This document shows positions 44,323 through 52,315 of a stretch of DNA of 64,000 nt, piece after piece. Every line of letters begins with the position of its first letter. Position 1 is the stretch's first letter. The position numbers and the translations under genes were made by a program. Source of the DNA: CAVYGN01 sp963796325 (GTDB lineage Bacteria; Spirochaetota; Brevinematia; Brevinematales; JAOACQ01); the NCBI GenBank assembly GCA_963796325.1, contig CAWCLF010000001.1, positions 1,426,001 to 1,490,000 on the forward strand, written 5' to 3'. The notes under the pieces are model-generated. The model made no database searches and was not told the origin of the DNA. It saw nothing but the letters and a program-made list of their open reading frames with translations.

Positions 44323-45234
44323 TTTTTGCCTCCTTAATTATTTTACAATATTCGCAGCAGTTTTTCACCTTAACTGGCTGTCCAGTTTTTGGGGGGCACT
44401 ATATTCCTTGGTAATAAAAACAGTTATATAAATGATATTTATAATCATTTTGTAGATAAAAGTAATGAACAATTTGACAAAGAAAATTTAAAAACTCAAT
44501 ATGGCCAAGTTAATAAAAGATTGAATTTGTCAAACAAAAAACGAATACGAGTTTATGAGATGGTAATAGATGAAATATTAGATCAATTGCCTAATCTATA
44601 CAAAAAATCTACGGACTCATAATCAAGCAATGCCCATTTCACCAAATCGGGGATAATAGATTCATTTTTTCCTTTTTAAGGTTTTTATTCAAAGAATATT
44701 CATATTAAAATCAATAAACCTTAATTTCCATTTTAATTAAAAATTGTTTTCTAATTTCATACTATTTCAAGAGTAATAAATATTTTTATATTTATCTATA
44801 CAAATTACTTGGGGTAGATCATCTTTTCTTAACTTATTATAAAATTATATTCTGATTGAGAGTTTATTAACGATGTAAATCCTGGTCAAGGAAAGTCTGG
44901 AGTTCAGATATGCATATATATAAAAGAGAGAATGGGATTTATTATTACAAACGTGTTGTTGCCGGAGAATTAAAAAGGTTCAGTTTAGGAGTGAGGGATT
45001 ATAGGTTAGCCCATGAACTTCAGGAACTATACGATAAGGATAAGTTTTTATCTTTCCATGAAAAGAAAAAACACATAGTGGGTAATATCCCTTTAGATGA
45101 AAAAGACCAGGAAGCTGATTCTAAAATCAAAAAGCATAATATAAAAGATATTTTTGTTGAGTTCTTGGAGGGGAAAAATGCCTATTACCCCGTGTGTTAG
45201 GATAGTTGTCGCCTAAAATATTAGGAGACAAAAA

Positions 45235-45717
45235 ATGAAAAGTCAATTTCATTCAGAAGAATTCAGGAGAACTATCGTTCAAAAGATGTGTATTCCCGGC
45301 GGGAAAACAGTAACAGAATTAAGTCAGGAAATAGGAGTGAGTGATCAGACCCTTTACAATTGGAGGAAAATGATCCAGAATAATGTATCCAGAGGATACC
45401 AGGAGAGAAGTCCGAGAGGTTGGAAACTATCTGAAAAGTATCAGGCGGTGATAGATTCAGCCAATCAATCGGGAGAAGAGTTGGGACAGTGGCTAAGGAA
45501 AAACGGACTTCAGACAACGCATATCGAGCTCTGGAAACAGGAGTGTAAATCAGTGTTATCTAATAATGAAGCCAGGGATGAAATCAAGCAATTGAAAATA
45601 AAAATAGCCGAGTTAGAAAAGGAAATTAATCGTAAGGATAAAACTATAGCCGAGGTTACTTCTCTGCTGGTGCTTAAAAAAAAACTGAACAAGCTATTCG
45701 GCAAAGAGGAAGATTAA
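45235..45717 (+). CDS. transposase OrfA of the 1596-bp element, copy 1
   Basis: A 160-residue DNA-binding protein with an HTH (MCIPGGKTVTELSQEIGVSDQTLYNWRK), a linker, a second Trp-rich segment (GQWLRKNGLQTTHIELWKQE) and a C-terminal coiled coil (IAELEKEINRKDKTIAEVTSLL). It is longer than typical IS3 OrfA. AGGAG precedes the ATG. orfB follows after five bases with no overlap, so no frameshift is needed. Confidence 0.9.
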   Translation: MKSQFHSEEFRRTIVQKMCIPGGKTVTELSQEIGVSDQTLYNWRKMIQNNVSRGYQERSPRGWKLSEKYQAVIDSANQSGEELGQWLRKNGLQTTHIELWKQECKSVLSNNEARDEIKQLKIKIAELEKEINRKDKTIAEVTSLLVLKKKLNKLFGKEED

Positions 45718-45722
45718 CTCCC

Positions 45723-46751
45723 ATGGATATAAGGATAAATATCTGTGATTTGATAAATGAGGCAGTTATGACAGGGGCAAGCAGGGATAAGGCTTGTGAA
45801 GAATCAGGTTATGACATCAGGACCATTCAGCGCTGGGATAAAAATCTTGAAGGAGATAGGAGAAAAATACGGGAATATAAACCCAGGAATGCCCTGTCAG
45901 CAGAAGAAAGAGAGGAAATCATCTCCTGTTGCTGCTCTGAGAGGTTCATAGATATGACCCCGAATGAAATAGTACCATTACTGGCCGAGGAAGGGGTCTA
46001 TAAAGGATCAGAATCGACTTTTTATCGTGTCTTGAAGGAAAAAAATATGCTTCACCATAGATATGAAACGAAGCCGAAAACGGCGAGAAAAACCCCAAGA
46101 GAGTTGGAAGCGACAGGGCCCAACCAGGTATGGAGCTGGGATATTACCTATATATCCAGTCATATCAAGGGTAAGTACTTCTATCTCTATCTGTTTGAGG
46201 ATGTCTGGAGCCGTAAGATAGTCGGCTGGAAAATGCACGAGGAGGAAAGCTCCGATCATGCCGCCAGGATTATGGCCGAGATCGGAGAAACAATTGATTT
46301 AAAGGGCTTGTATCTACATTCAGATAACGGTTCTCCTATGAAAGGAGCAACGATGTTATCGACCTTGCAGAGGCTACAGGTTATGCCATCGTTTTCAAGG
46401 CCGAGCGTAAGTAACGATAACCCTTACTCAGAATCATTGTTTAAGACTTTAAAGTATAATGTAAAATACCCTGGCCGTTTCGAGACAATAGAAGCGGCGG
46501 AAATATGGATGCAGAATTTCGTAGACTGGTATAACAATAAGCATCTTCATTCAGGGATTGGATATGTGACCCCTGCACAGAGACATGACGGTAAAGATAA
46601 GGCAATACTCCTGATGAGAGCGAAAACTTATGATGCGGCAAAAAGCAGGCATCCTGAAAGATGGTCAGGAGAATCTAAAAAATGGGAAAGGATAGAATCG
46701 GTATTTTTAAACCCGAGTAAGACTAACAAGGAATCGTTGATTGCGGCGTAA
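45723..46751 (+). CDS. transposase OrfB of the 1596-bp element, copy 1 (DDE)
   Basis: A 342-residue transposase with an HTH (GASRDKACEESGYDIRTIQRWDK) and rve core: WSWDITYI (Asp), LHSDNGSPM (Asp), NPYSESLFKTLKY (Glu), then HLHSGIGYVTPAQRH. All catalytic acids are present, so it may be active. No good ribosome site precedes the ATG; coupling to orfA is likely. It is near-identical to 60762-61790. Confidence 0.92.
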   Translation: MDIRINICDLINEAVMTGASRDKACEESGYDIRTIQRWDKNLEGDRRKIREYKPRNALSAEEREEIISCCCSERFIDMTPNEIVPLLAEEGVYKGSESTFYRVLKEKNMLHHRYETKPKTARKTPRELEATGPNQVWSWDITYISSHIKGKYFYLYLFEDVWSRKIVGWKMHEEESSDHAARIMAEIGETIDLKGLYLHSDNGSPMKGATMLSTLQRLQVMPSFSRPSVSNDNPYSESLFKTLKYNVKYPGRFETIEAAEIWMQNFVDWYNNKHLHSGIGYVTPAQRHDGKDKAILLMRAKTYDAAKSRHPERWSGESKKWERIESVFLNPSKTNKESLIAA

Positions 46752-47575
46752 AATAAAAGCGACAACTCCCTTGACAAAAACCGATTAGTAAAAGCCAAAA
46801 TAATGTTTATAAGCGAATCTTTCAGCTTCTAACTGAACATAACTTTTTTTACATAGAGGATTTTACAGTCAAAAAACTTAGTGAATTTTTTTCATTTTTA
46901 ATTGATACATATAAATCAAATTCTGTCATTAAATACATCAATGCTATTAAGGCTTTCTTGCACTATTCTATAAAGTTTGGATATTTCAACCTAACGGAAT
47001 ATAATCGGATAAACTGGCCCAGGATAAGGACTAAAGTTAATGATTTTATTATGAGTGATGAAGATTTGCAAAAAGTATGGGATTATTTCAATGAAAAATA
47101 ACCATGATTTCTATATCTATCTCCTATGTCTTTACAATTTATGCTGTCGGCCATCGGAAGTTCTTTTTATCAGGAAGATTGATTTTGATTTGATAAATAG
47201 AACTGCAAGAATCTTTATGCCCAAAACCAAAAAATATAAAAATATTCCTATCTTAAGTGATAGATTTTTTGAAATTTTAAAAGAACATTTGGAAGTTTTA
47301 AATGATGAGGATTATGTTGTCAAATTTCGGTCTTTTGATCACTATTCAAAACTTTTTAAAAGATTAAAACAAAAATTGAATTTGAATCCAAAGATTAATT
47401 TGTATTCGGTGAGACATAAGGCAGCCACCAAGTTATACTTGCAAACATTGGATCCAAAGTTCATTAGCATTATGCTGGGTAATGATGTTGATATGGCGAT
47501 GAGAGTTTATGTAAACCCAGCGATTACTGAATATGATAAATATCGTAATAACATTTAATTATTGGAGAATAAAGA

Positions 47576-48598
47576 ATGTTAGAAAATAATTTTGAAGCTT
47601 TACTTAAATTGGCTCAAAACCTTGAATTCACTGATCTTGACAAAATTGTAATAGGAGCACAAAAAAAGATATCAAAAACTGATCCTTTTTATCGGCGGGA
47701 TAATTTTCATGACATTTCATATATCCCAGATATAGCAATCAATAATCCAAGGAAGTATTTTAAGCCCTGTTTCTATTGTTTTAAGGAGGATCTTCAAATC
47801 ATTATAAAAGAGAGAGGGGGTGCCAGTAAACATTCAGAACGCATCAGCAACAACCGCTTAATATGGGATGCATTCAGAAGATTATGTAAAAGGGATCAAA
47901 AGAAGCATAAACATACTATTGAACACACAAGGTTACAAATGATAAAAGCAAAAATCAGGGGCTACAGATACTGCTATGAAGGTGGCTTCTGGAGTCGGCG
48001 AGAATATCGGCTTAATGATAACTGCCAGCTTATTGGAACAGGTAACATCCTGTCAATAATAATCCCGATTGAAGATCAGCAAGACATAGTAGGGTTAATG
48101 CATAGGAAGATTGATGAAGTAATTGATCTGGGTGTCTACCAGACTGACAATGAAGAAGAAAGGAAGTTAATCCATAACCGGTTCAAACTGAAGGAAATGG
48201 AGATAGATGCATATTTCTATGACCAACCTCTTTTTGAATTATTACTCCATGAAGATGAATATCACTATGAAACAACTACCTACCTCAAGGTAAATAAATC
48301 ATCTGAATTATACGCATACAATGTTACTGCTAAGCAAGAAGGACGAGACTTCAATCTACCTGATGACCTTTATAAAATAGAACTGCGGTTAAAGTTTCTG
48401 TACTTCAAATACCTTTATAAAGCTCACCCTGAAGTAAAATTGTTGAACCCAGTTGAACTATTTAAATGGCTGAAAAGTAGAGAGTCAAAGGATTTTATTT
48501 TCAATCAATCTCCTGCGCCCTTTGTCAAGAACAATTATCCAAAAGGTTTAAGGTGTATCCAGGGTTACGCAGCATTTCTTACTGCAAATGCTCCATAG
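47576..48598 (+). CDS. unknown protein downstream of the third integrase, 3' end replaced by an IS
   Basis: The frame gives 340 residues, but from about 48514 on it runs in insertion-sequence DNA, so only about 312 residues are native. I do not recognise it. It is rich in Arg/Tyr/Asp, with CFYCFKEDLQIIIKERGG, RRLCKRDQKKHKHTIEHTRLQ and YHYETTTYLKVNKSSELYAYNV segments; no signal peptide or membrane segment. GGAGAA precedes the ATG. Its place after an integrase parallels the 42320/42751 pair, so an element-linked role such as excision control is possible. Confidence 0.6.
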   Translation: MLENNFEALLKLAQNLEFTDLDKIVIGAQKKISKTDPFYRRDNFHDISYIPDIAINNPRKYFKPCFYCFKEDLQIIIKERGGASKHSERISNNRLIWDAFRRLCKRDQKKHKHTIEHTRLQMIKAKIRGYRYCYEGGFWSRREYRLNDNCQLIGTGNILSIIIPIEDQQDIVGLMHRKIDEVIDLGVYQTDNEEERKLIHNRFKLKEMEIDAYFYDQPLFELLLHEDEYHYETTTYLKVNKSSELYAYNVTAKQEGRDFNLPDDLYKIELRLKFLYFKYLYKAHPEVKLLNPVELFKWLKSRESKDFIFNQSPAPFVKNNYPKGLRCIQGYAAFLTANAP

Positions 48599-49436
48599 TA
48601 AACTTCATCAGGGGTAGAGTATTCCAGGGATTGATGAAACCTTTCTTCGTTAAAAAATTTAAAGTAATTGTCTATTCCCTCCTTTAATTCTTTCATATCA
48701 GAGTAGTCTCTCAGATAAATTTCCTCGTACTTCAATGATCTCCAGAGCCTTTCAACATATATGTTATCCAGGGCCCTTCCTTTGCCGTCCATGCTGATTT
48801 GTATATTTCTGCTTTTTAATACATCGATAAACTTATCAGAAGTAAACTGGCTCCCCTGATCGGTGTTGAATATAGCTGGAACTCCATACTTTCTCAAGGT
48901 TTCTTCCAGAACCTCGACGCAGAAATTAGCGTCCATTGTGTTGGATAATCTCCAGGATAAGACTTTACGGCTGTATAGATCGATAATCGCTGCCAAATAG
49001 ACATAAGTTCCTTCCAACTTGACATAGGTTATATCCGTGGCCCAGGCATGGTTTGGAGCAAGAAAGTTTTTACCTTTCAACAAATATGGATATTTCGGGT
49101 GCGCTTTATTCGGAATGCTGGTCCTCATCCTGGGATATATCGCCCTAAGTCCTATCTTTTTCATCAATCGCCTGGTGATCTTCCTTGTCAGTCCATGGTC
49201 TTTTAACGACAAACAAATTTTCCTATACCCATAAAAAGGGTGTTTATGGTATTCCTTCCTTATCAGGCTTACCTTTTCAAACTCATCATCTTCAATGGCA
49301 GAGCTGTTTGCAGGCTGGTAATAATACCAGGACCGTCCGATTTCTAAGCCCTTACAGAGCTTTGAAATTGAAATTCCTTGATTATTGCTCTCTAAAATTT
49401 CGGATCGTGTCCAAAGATAGCCTTGTACTTTTTTTT
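48565..49436 (-). CDS. IS3-family transposase OrfB, translated by frameshift
   Basis: The DDE frame has WATDITYV (Asp), NTDQGSQFT (Asp) and DNIYVERLWRSLKYEE (Glu). The first Met of the frame is at 49212, but the frame is open back to the nine-A run at about 49428-49436 through SWYYYQPANSSAIEDDEF and YHKHPFYGYRK, which are normal OrfB N-terminal parts. A -1 slip from orfA would produce the full protein. The frame appears intact. Confidence 0.87.
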
Positions 49437-49697
49437 TAACACACTGTTTTCAATCTGCAATTCACCGAGTGCATTAATATACTGGTTTTCTTTTTCCTGA
49501 TGCCTGCGTGCTTCATCACTTTTTTTATTGGGACGTTCAAATAATTCCGCAGCGCCTTCCAATAACTGCTTTTTCCATAGTCCTATCTGATTCGGGTGTA
49601 CATCAAATTCAGAAGCTAGTTGAACAATCGTTTTTTGCTCTCGTATGGCTTCAAGAGCAACTCTCGCTTTAAACTCATTCGTAAATGATTTCCTCAT
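49392..49697 (-). CDS. IS3-family transposase OrfA
   Basis: A 101-residue HTH plus coiled coil protein: TNEFKARVALEAIREQKTIVQLASEFDVHPNQIGLWKKQLLEGA and YINALGELQIENSVLKKKYKAIFG. It contains the A-run slip site for OrfAB. AAAGGAG precedes the ATG. Confidence 0.9.
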   Translation of the reverse strand: MRKSFTNEFKARVALEAIREQKTIVQLASEFDVHPNQIGLWKKQLLEGAAELFERPNKKSDEARRHQEKENQYINALGELQIENSVLKKKYKAIFGHDPKF

Positions 49698-49774
49698 GGT
49701 TATTTCTCCTTTCTTGTTTTTCGGAGTATACCACCTTAAACTATCAGTTCAGATTGTGCAATTTTCAGGGCTCA

Positions 49775-50497
49775 TTATACAATCCTTAAGGGATATTAGA
49801 AGGATAGTTGAAGAATCGAATGTTCAAACTGGTATCCGCTGGAAGATTCTGGATGATCTGAATAGGGAGTGGAAAGAAATGAAGACCTCATCTGGAACTT
49901 CGATGCCCGAAGGCAGCAAAGTAGTTCACTGAAACGCGAAGCATTGAAAGTTGTTATCGTGCGGGCCCGCAGGACCGCACTTAACCCCCTTAAAGGGGTT
50001 ATCGTTAGTTCCCCAGTTTTTGAGGTCTCAGTTCCCTCAAAAACTGTTGTTGCAGTGGGGTCTTAGTTCCCCCATCTGCAACGCCATGAAAATTATTAGT
50101 TTTGTTATAGGAGCTATTCAAAGGTTTCAGCAATTATTACAAGCACGATATTCCGGACATTCCTGAATGGTCTTATTGCATTGTAAAATATCTTTACAAA
50201 GGGCATAGCCTTAAGGTACGATACTAAATGATTAACCGGATAAGACCTTGTACTCATCATGCTAAATATGATTATTGCAGAGAAGATAGTACCGATCTGT
50301 AAAGGATGACTGGTAGAAGTTTTGTTTCAAGCCTGCTTATTCCTAACAGGAAGTGTACTCAACAGGTACATAGAGAATCTATCTGATTTACTATTAAGAG
50401 TGTGGGCAGAATATAATTTGGGCATTAAACGGAACAAGAGATTAAATCGTGTAAATAGGGTTTAATAAATGATTTCTAATCGGATTAAAGAGGATCA
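49775..50497. other. non-coding stretch beyond the nuclease-FtsK operon
   Basis: The first 160 bases hold a start-less plus-strand frame (SLRDIRRIVEESNVQTGIRWKILDDLNREWKEM...) ending at TGA near 49932, possibly the end of a gene lost through the neighbouring IS. Next comes the hairpin row at 49959-50081. The last 400 bases have no convincing frame and no recognised feature. Confidence 0.5.
49959..50081. repeat. row of four hairpins, two with a nearly identical nine-base loop
   Basis: H1 is GTGCGG/CCGCAC (49959-49980). H2 is AACCCC/GGGGTT (49983-50000). H3 has a perfect 12-base stem CAGTTTTTGAGG (50014-50025, 50035-50046) with loop TCTCAGTTC. H4 is TTGCAG-TGGGG paired with CCCCA-CTGCAA (50050-50081), with one bulge and loop TCTTAGTTC. 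The H3 and H4 stems are unrelated, yet the loops match 8/9; ATCGTTAGTTCCCC after H2 repeats the same core. Confidence 0.65.
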
Positions 50498-52315
50498 TTA
50501 CAAAATTTTCTGTAAAACTATTTCCTTCAGCTTATCCTGAGTGATGAAAGGTGATTGTGCCCTTTCAATACCTTTTCCTCTATTACAAAGCAGGTCTCCC
50601 CTTCCTAACAGCGATTCTCCTCCCTGCTCGTCCAATATTATCTGGGAATTAGCTGAATTTATTACCCTCAGGCAAACTTTCAGTGGTAAATTAGCCTTAA
50701 TCAACCCTTGGACAATATTTTTATCGGGCCTTTGGGTAGCAAGAACCAGATGAATACCGGCAGCCCTGCCCTTGCCGGCAATCTTTGCAACAAGATTTTC
50801 GAATTCCTTTTTTTCTTCCTTACTCGACAGCACTAAATCTGCAAATTCATCAAAAACTATGATATGGAAAGGAATATCTTTCCTGCCTTTATAAAACCTT
50901 TCCGATAGATTAGAAAAACCTTCTTTTCCCAGGATTAAATACCTTTCTTCCATATCCACAACAACGGAAACAAGACAAGGTATAACATTATGAATATCAG
51001 TTACTACTGGTGTTTTTAGAAAAGGATTATCATTGAAAATGCTAAAAGTCAGTATTTTCGGATCGACCAGGGATAATTGAAGCGTTTGAGGACTATTTTT
51101 AAGAATTAACGAAGCGATCATTGATTTTAAAAATTCACTTTTACCGCTTCCCGATGCACCGGCTATGAGCGCATGACACATATTTGGGTCTGCAAAATCG
51201 GCAATAATAATTGAGGCATCCACCCCAACACCTATTGGGAAAGAAACAGGACCGTGATTTTCTTTATATCTAGCATCCTGCATCACCTTTTCCCATGATA
51301 CAACGGCGGGCTTTTCCTTCGGTAAATCGATTGTAACGCAGCCTTGGGCCGGACCAATAAGAGGGGGAAATTGAAGAGACATTAATACCTGCAAATCGTC
51401 AGCACGACTTGCAAGTGATGATACTTTCACACCAGGTCCTGGATGGATTTTATACCTTGTAAGCTGGGGCGCTTCCAGTTTATCAATTACTTCTACTACC
51501 AGATTGAATGAAGAAAAACATCGGATGATATCTTGTGAGAAGTCTTTATCAACAGAATAATATTGTTTTGAATCGGATCGCTTATATTCAGCTATTTTCC
51601 GTAAGGTTGGTTCCACCATATTGGCAAAAAGAGAATTTAATTCATCCCTGCTAACAACAACTTCATGCAGTTCCGGCAGATAATACTCCAAAACGCCCCG
51701 AAAATTTTTGTCAGGATTTAACTTGGAAAAACATTTCCAGTATATAGCAAGCTGGAGGATGTCATACTTAAGATTATTACCTTTTGTTAATTTATAATCT
51801 ACGATTTCGAGACTTCCATCAGGGGATCTCCTGACAGTATCCGATTTGCCGGAAACAAATACGGAATTTCCTTCAAAGGAGAATTGAATATCTTTGAACT
51901 CCCATTGCTTTATCGTAATCGGAAAGATATCCTTCCATGATTGAAATCCAGGCATCCTCATTTTTAACTCTATTAGTCTTTTGCAAAATGCCTCTATAGA
52001 TTTAACAAATTTGTGAGCAGTATTATTTCCTTTTTCCTTTATGATTTCCATTATTCTCTTTTTTGCAAACTTTGAATACATATGATCCCATATCGATATA
52101 AAATCTGAAATTTTATCGGGAGAGATATCTCCTCGATTTAACCACTCCAAAAATTCTGCAGTTATCAGATGAAAGTCAGTTCCATAGGATTTAATCCCGC
52201 CATCTGACGTGAAGTTTCTTGTGTCAGGGTTTTTACCTTCAAGCCAATCCTGGAGCCAATCATTATCAATACAGGCTTTTTCAAGACTTGTTACATTAAT
52301 GGCCTTTATTTCCAT
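50498..52315 (-). CDS. PD-(D/E)XK nuclease fused to FtsK/SpoIIIE-type DNA translocase
   Basis: About 605 residues (numbering here from the GTG at 52327). The N-terminal part holds a RecB/Cas4-like nuclease core: GKSD (Asp163), EIVDYK (Asp177, Lys179) and the Q-x3-Y helix (Gln192, Tyr196). The C-terminal half is FtsK-like: the alpha/beta segment YKIHPGPGVKVSSLASRADDL, Walker A GASGSGKS (390-397), Walker B IIVFDEFADLV, HLVLATQRPDKNIVQGLIKANLP and GRGDLL. There is no membrane region and no FtsK gamma domain. ATG 52315 overlaps the stop of the ATPase gene. Inferred role: translocating along DNA and cutting it, as the effector of a three-gene system. It is not a known division FtsK. Confidence 0.85.
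   Translation of the reverse strand: MEIKAINVTSLEKACIDNDWLQDWLEGKNPDTRNFTSDGGIKSYGTDFHLITAEFLEWLNRGDISPDKISDFISIWDHMYSKFAKKRIMEIIKEKGNNTAHKFVKSIEAFCKRLIELKMRMPGFQSWKDIFPITIKQWEFKDIQFSFEGNSVFVSGKSDTVRRSPDGSLEIVDYKLTKGNNLKYDILQLAIYWKCFSKLNPDKNFRGVLEYYLPELHEVVVSRDELNSLFANMVEPTLRKIAEYKRSDSKQYYSVDKDFSQDIIRCFSSFNLVVEVIDKLEAPQLTRYKIHPGPGVKVSSLASRADDLQVLMSLQFPPLIGPAQGCVTIDLPKEKPAVVSWEKVMQDARYKENHGPVSFPIGVGVDASIIIADFADPNMCHALIAGASGSGKSEFLKSMIASLILKNSPQTLQLSLVDPKILTFSIFNDNPFLKTPVVTDIHNVIPCLVSVVVDMEERYLILGKEGFSNLSERFYKGRKDIPFHIIVFDEFADLVLSSKEEKKEFENLVAKIAGKGRAAGIHLVLATQRPDKNIVQGLIKANLPLKVCLRVINSANSQIILDEQGGESLLGRGDLLCNRGKGIERAQSPFITQDKLKEIVLQKIL

Larger units (their letters stand above)
43108..44397 (-). 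mobile_element. IS3-family element, about 1290 bp, with ACT target duplication
   Basis: The ends GCTCCCC...TGGACAG and GCCCCCC...TGGACAG form inverted repeats, each with an inner GTTAAGGTG. ACT flanks both sides (43105-43107, 44398-44400). It carries orfA and orfB with an A9 slippery run between them. Insertion is supported by exact restoration of the host frame. Confidence 0.88.
42751..44622 (+). pseudogene. unknown gene (paralogue of 42320) interrupted by an IS3-family element
   Basis: The 5' part is 42751-43107 and the 3' part 44401-44622. Removing the element and one ACT duplicate gives one frame of about 190 residues: ...RLVNKKFFT joins IFLGNKNSYINDIYNHF and runs to TAA at 44622. The joined C-terminal half (HFVDKSNEQFDKENLKTQYGQVNKR... 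VYEMVIDEILDQL) is helical and basic, loosely like RteC C-terminal sequences. Before the insertion it would have been the third gene of the integrase operon. Confidence 0.8.
45188..46783 (+). mobile_element. IS3-type element copy 1, 1596 bp, ATTA target duplication
   Basis: The left end CCCCGTGTGTTAGG...AGTTGTCGC and the right end (reverse) CGGTTTTTGTCAAGGGAGTTGTCGC share an inner AGTTGTCGC repeat. ATTA flanks both sides (45184-45187, 46784-46787). It has exactly the same length as copy 2 at 60730. It is inserted in the third integrase gene. Confidence 0.9.
44910..47558 (+). pseudogene. third tyrosine recombinase, interrupted by an IS and two small frameshifts
   Basis: The N-terminal frame 44910-45187 (MHIYKRENGIYYYKRV) continues after the element at 46784 as ISKSQNNVYKRIFQLL, which aligns with LSKSQLGIKKQVFNHL of the integrase at 41213. 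Joining needs one A fewer in the run at about 45174-45178. A second slip in the A-run near 47094-47098 separates WDYFNEK from NNHDFYIYLL. The catalytic part (CCRPSEVLF, YSVRHKAATKLY, MLGNDVDMAMRVYV) lacks the LGH His, having Asn instead. Homopolymer slips could be real decay or base-calling errors. Confidence 0.85.
48514..49774 (-). mobile_element. IS3-family element, about 1260 bp, second frameshift type
   Basis: Imperfect ends TGCGCCCT...GTTTAAGGTG and TGAGCCCT...GTTTAAGGTG enclose orfA and orfB on the minus strand. No target duplication is seen (CTCC against TTAT), which suggests a later rearrangement at one end. It is related in protein sequence to the element at 43108, but a distinct type. 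Confidence 0.8.

Noticed and set aside
48514..49774. Target-site duplication of the second IS3 frameshift element
   Set aside because: Flanks CTCC and TTAT do not match under any end placement tried.
50498..52315. Cell-division FtsK
   Set aside because: No membrane domain and no gamma domain, an added nuclease domain, and the gene sits in an accessory operon.
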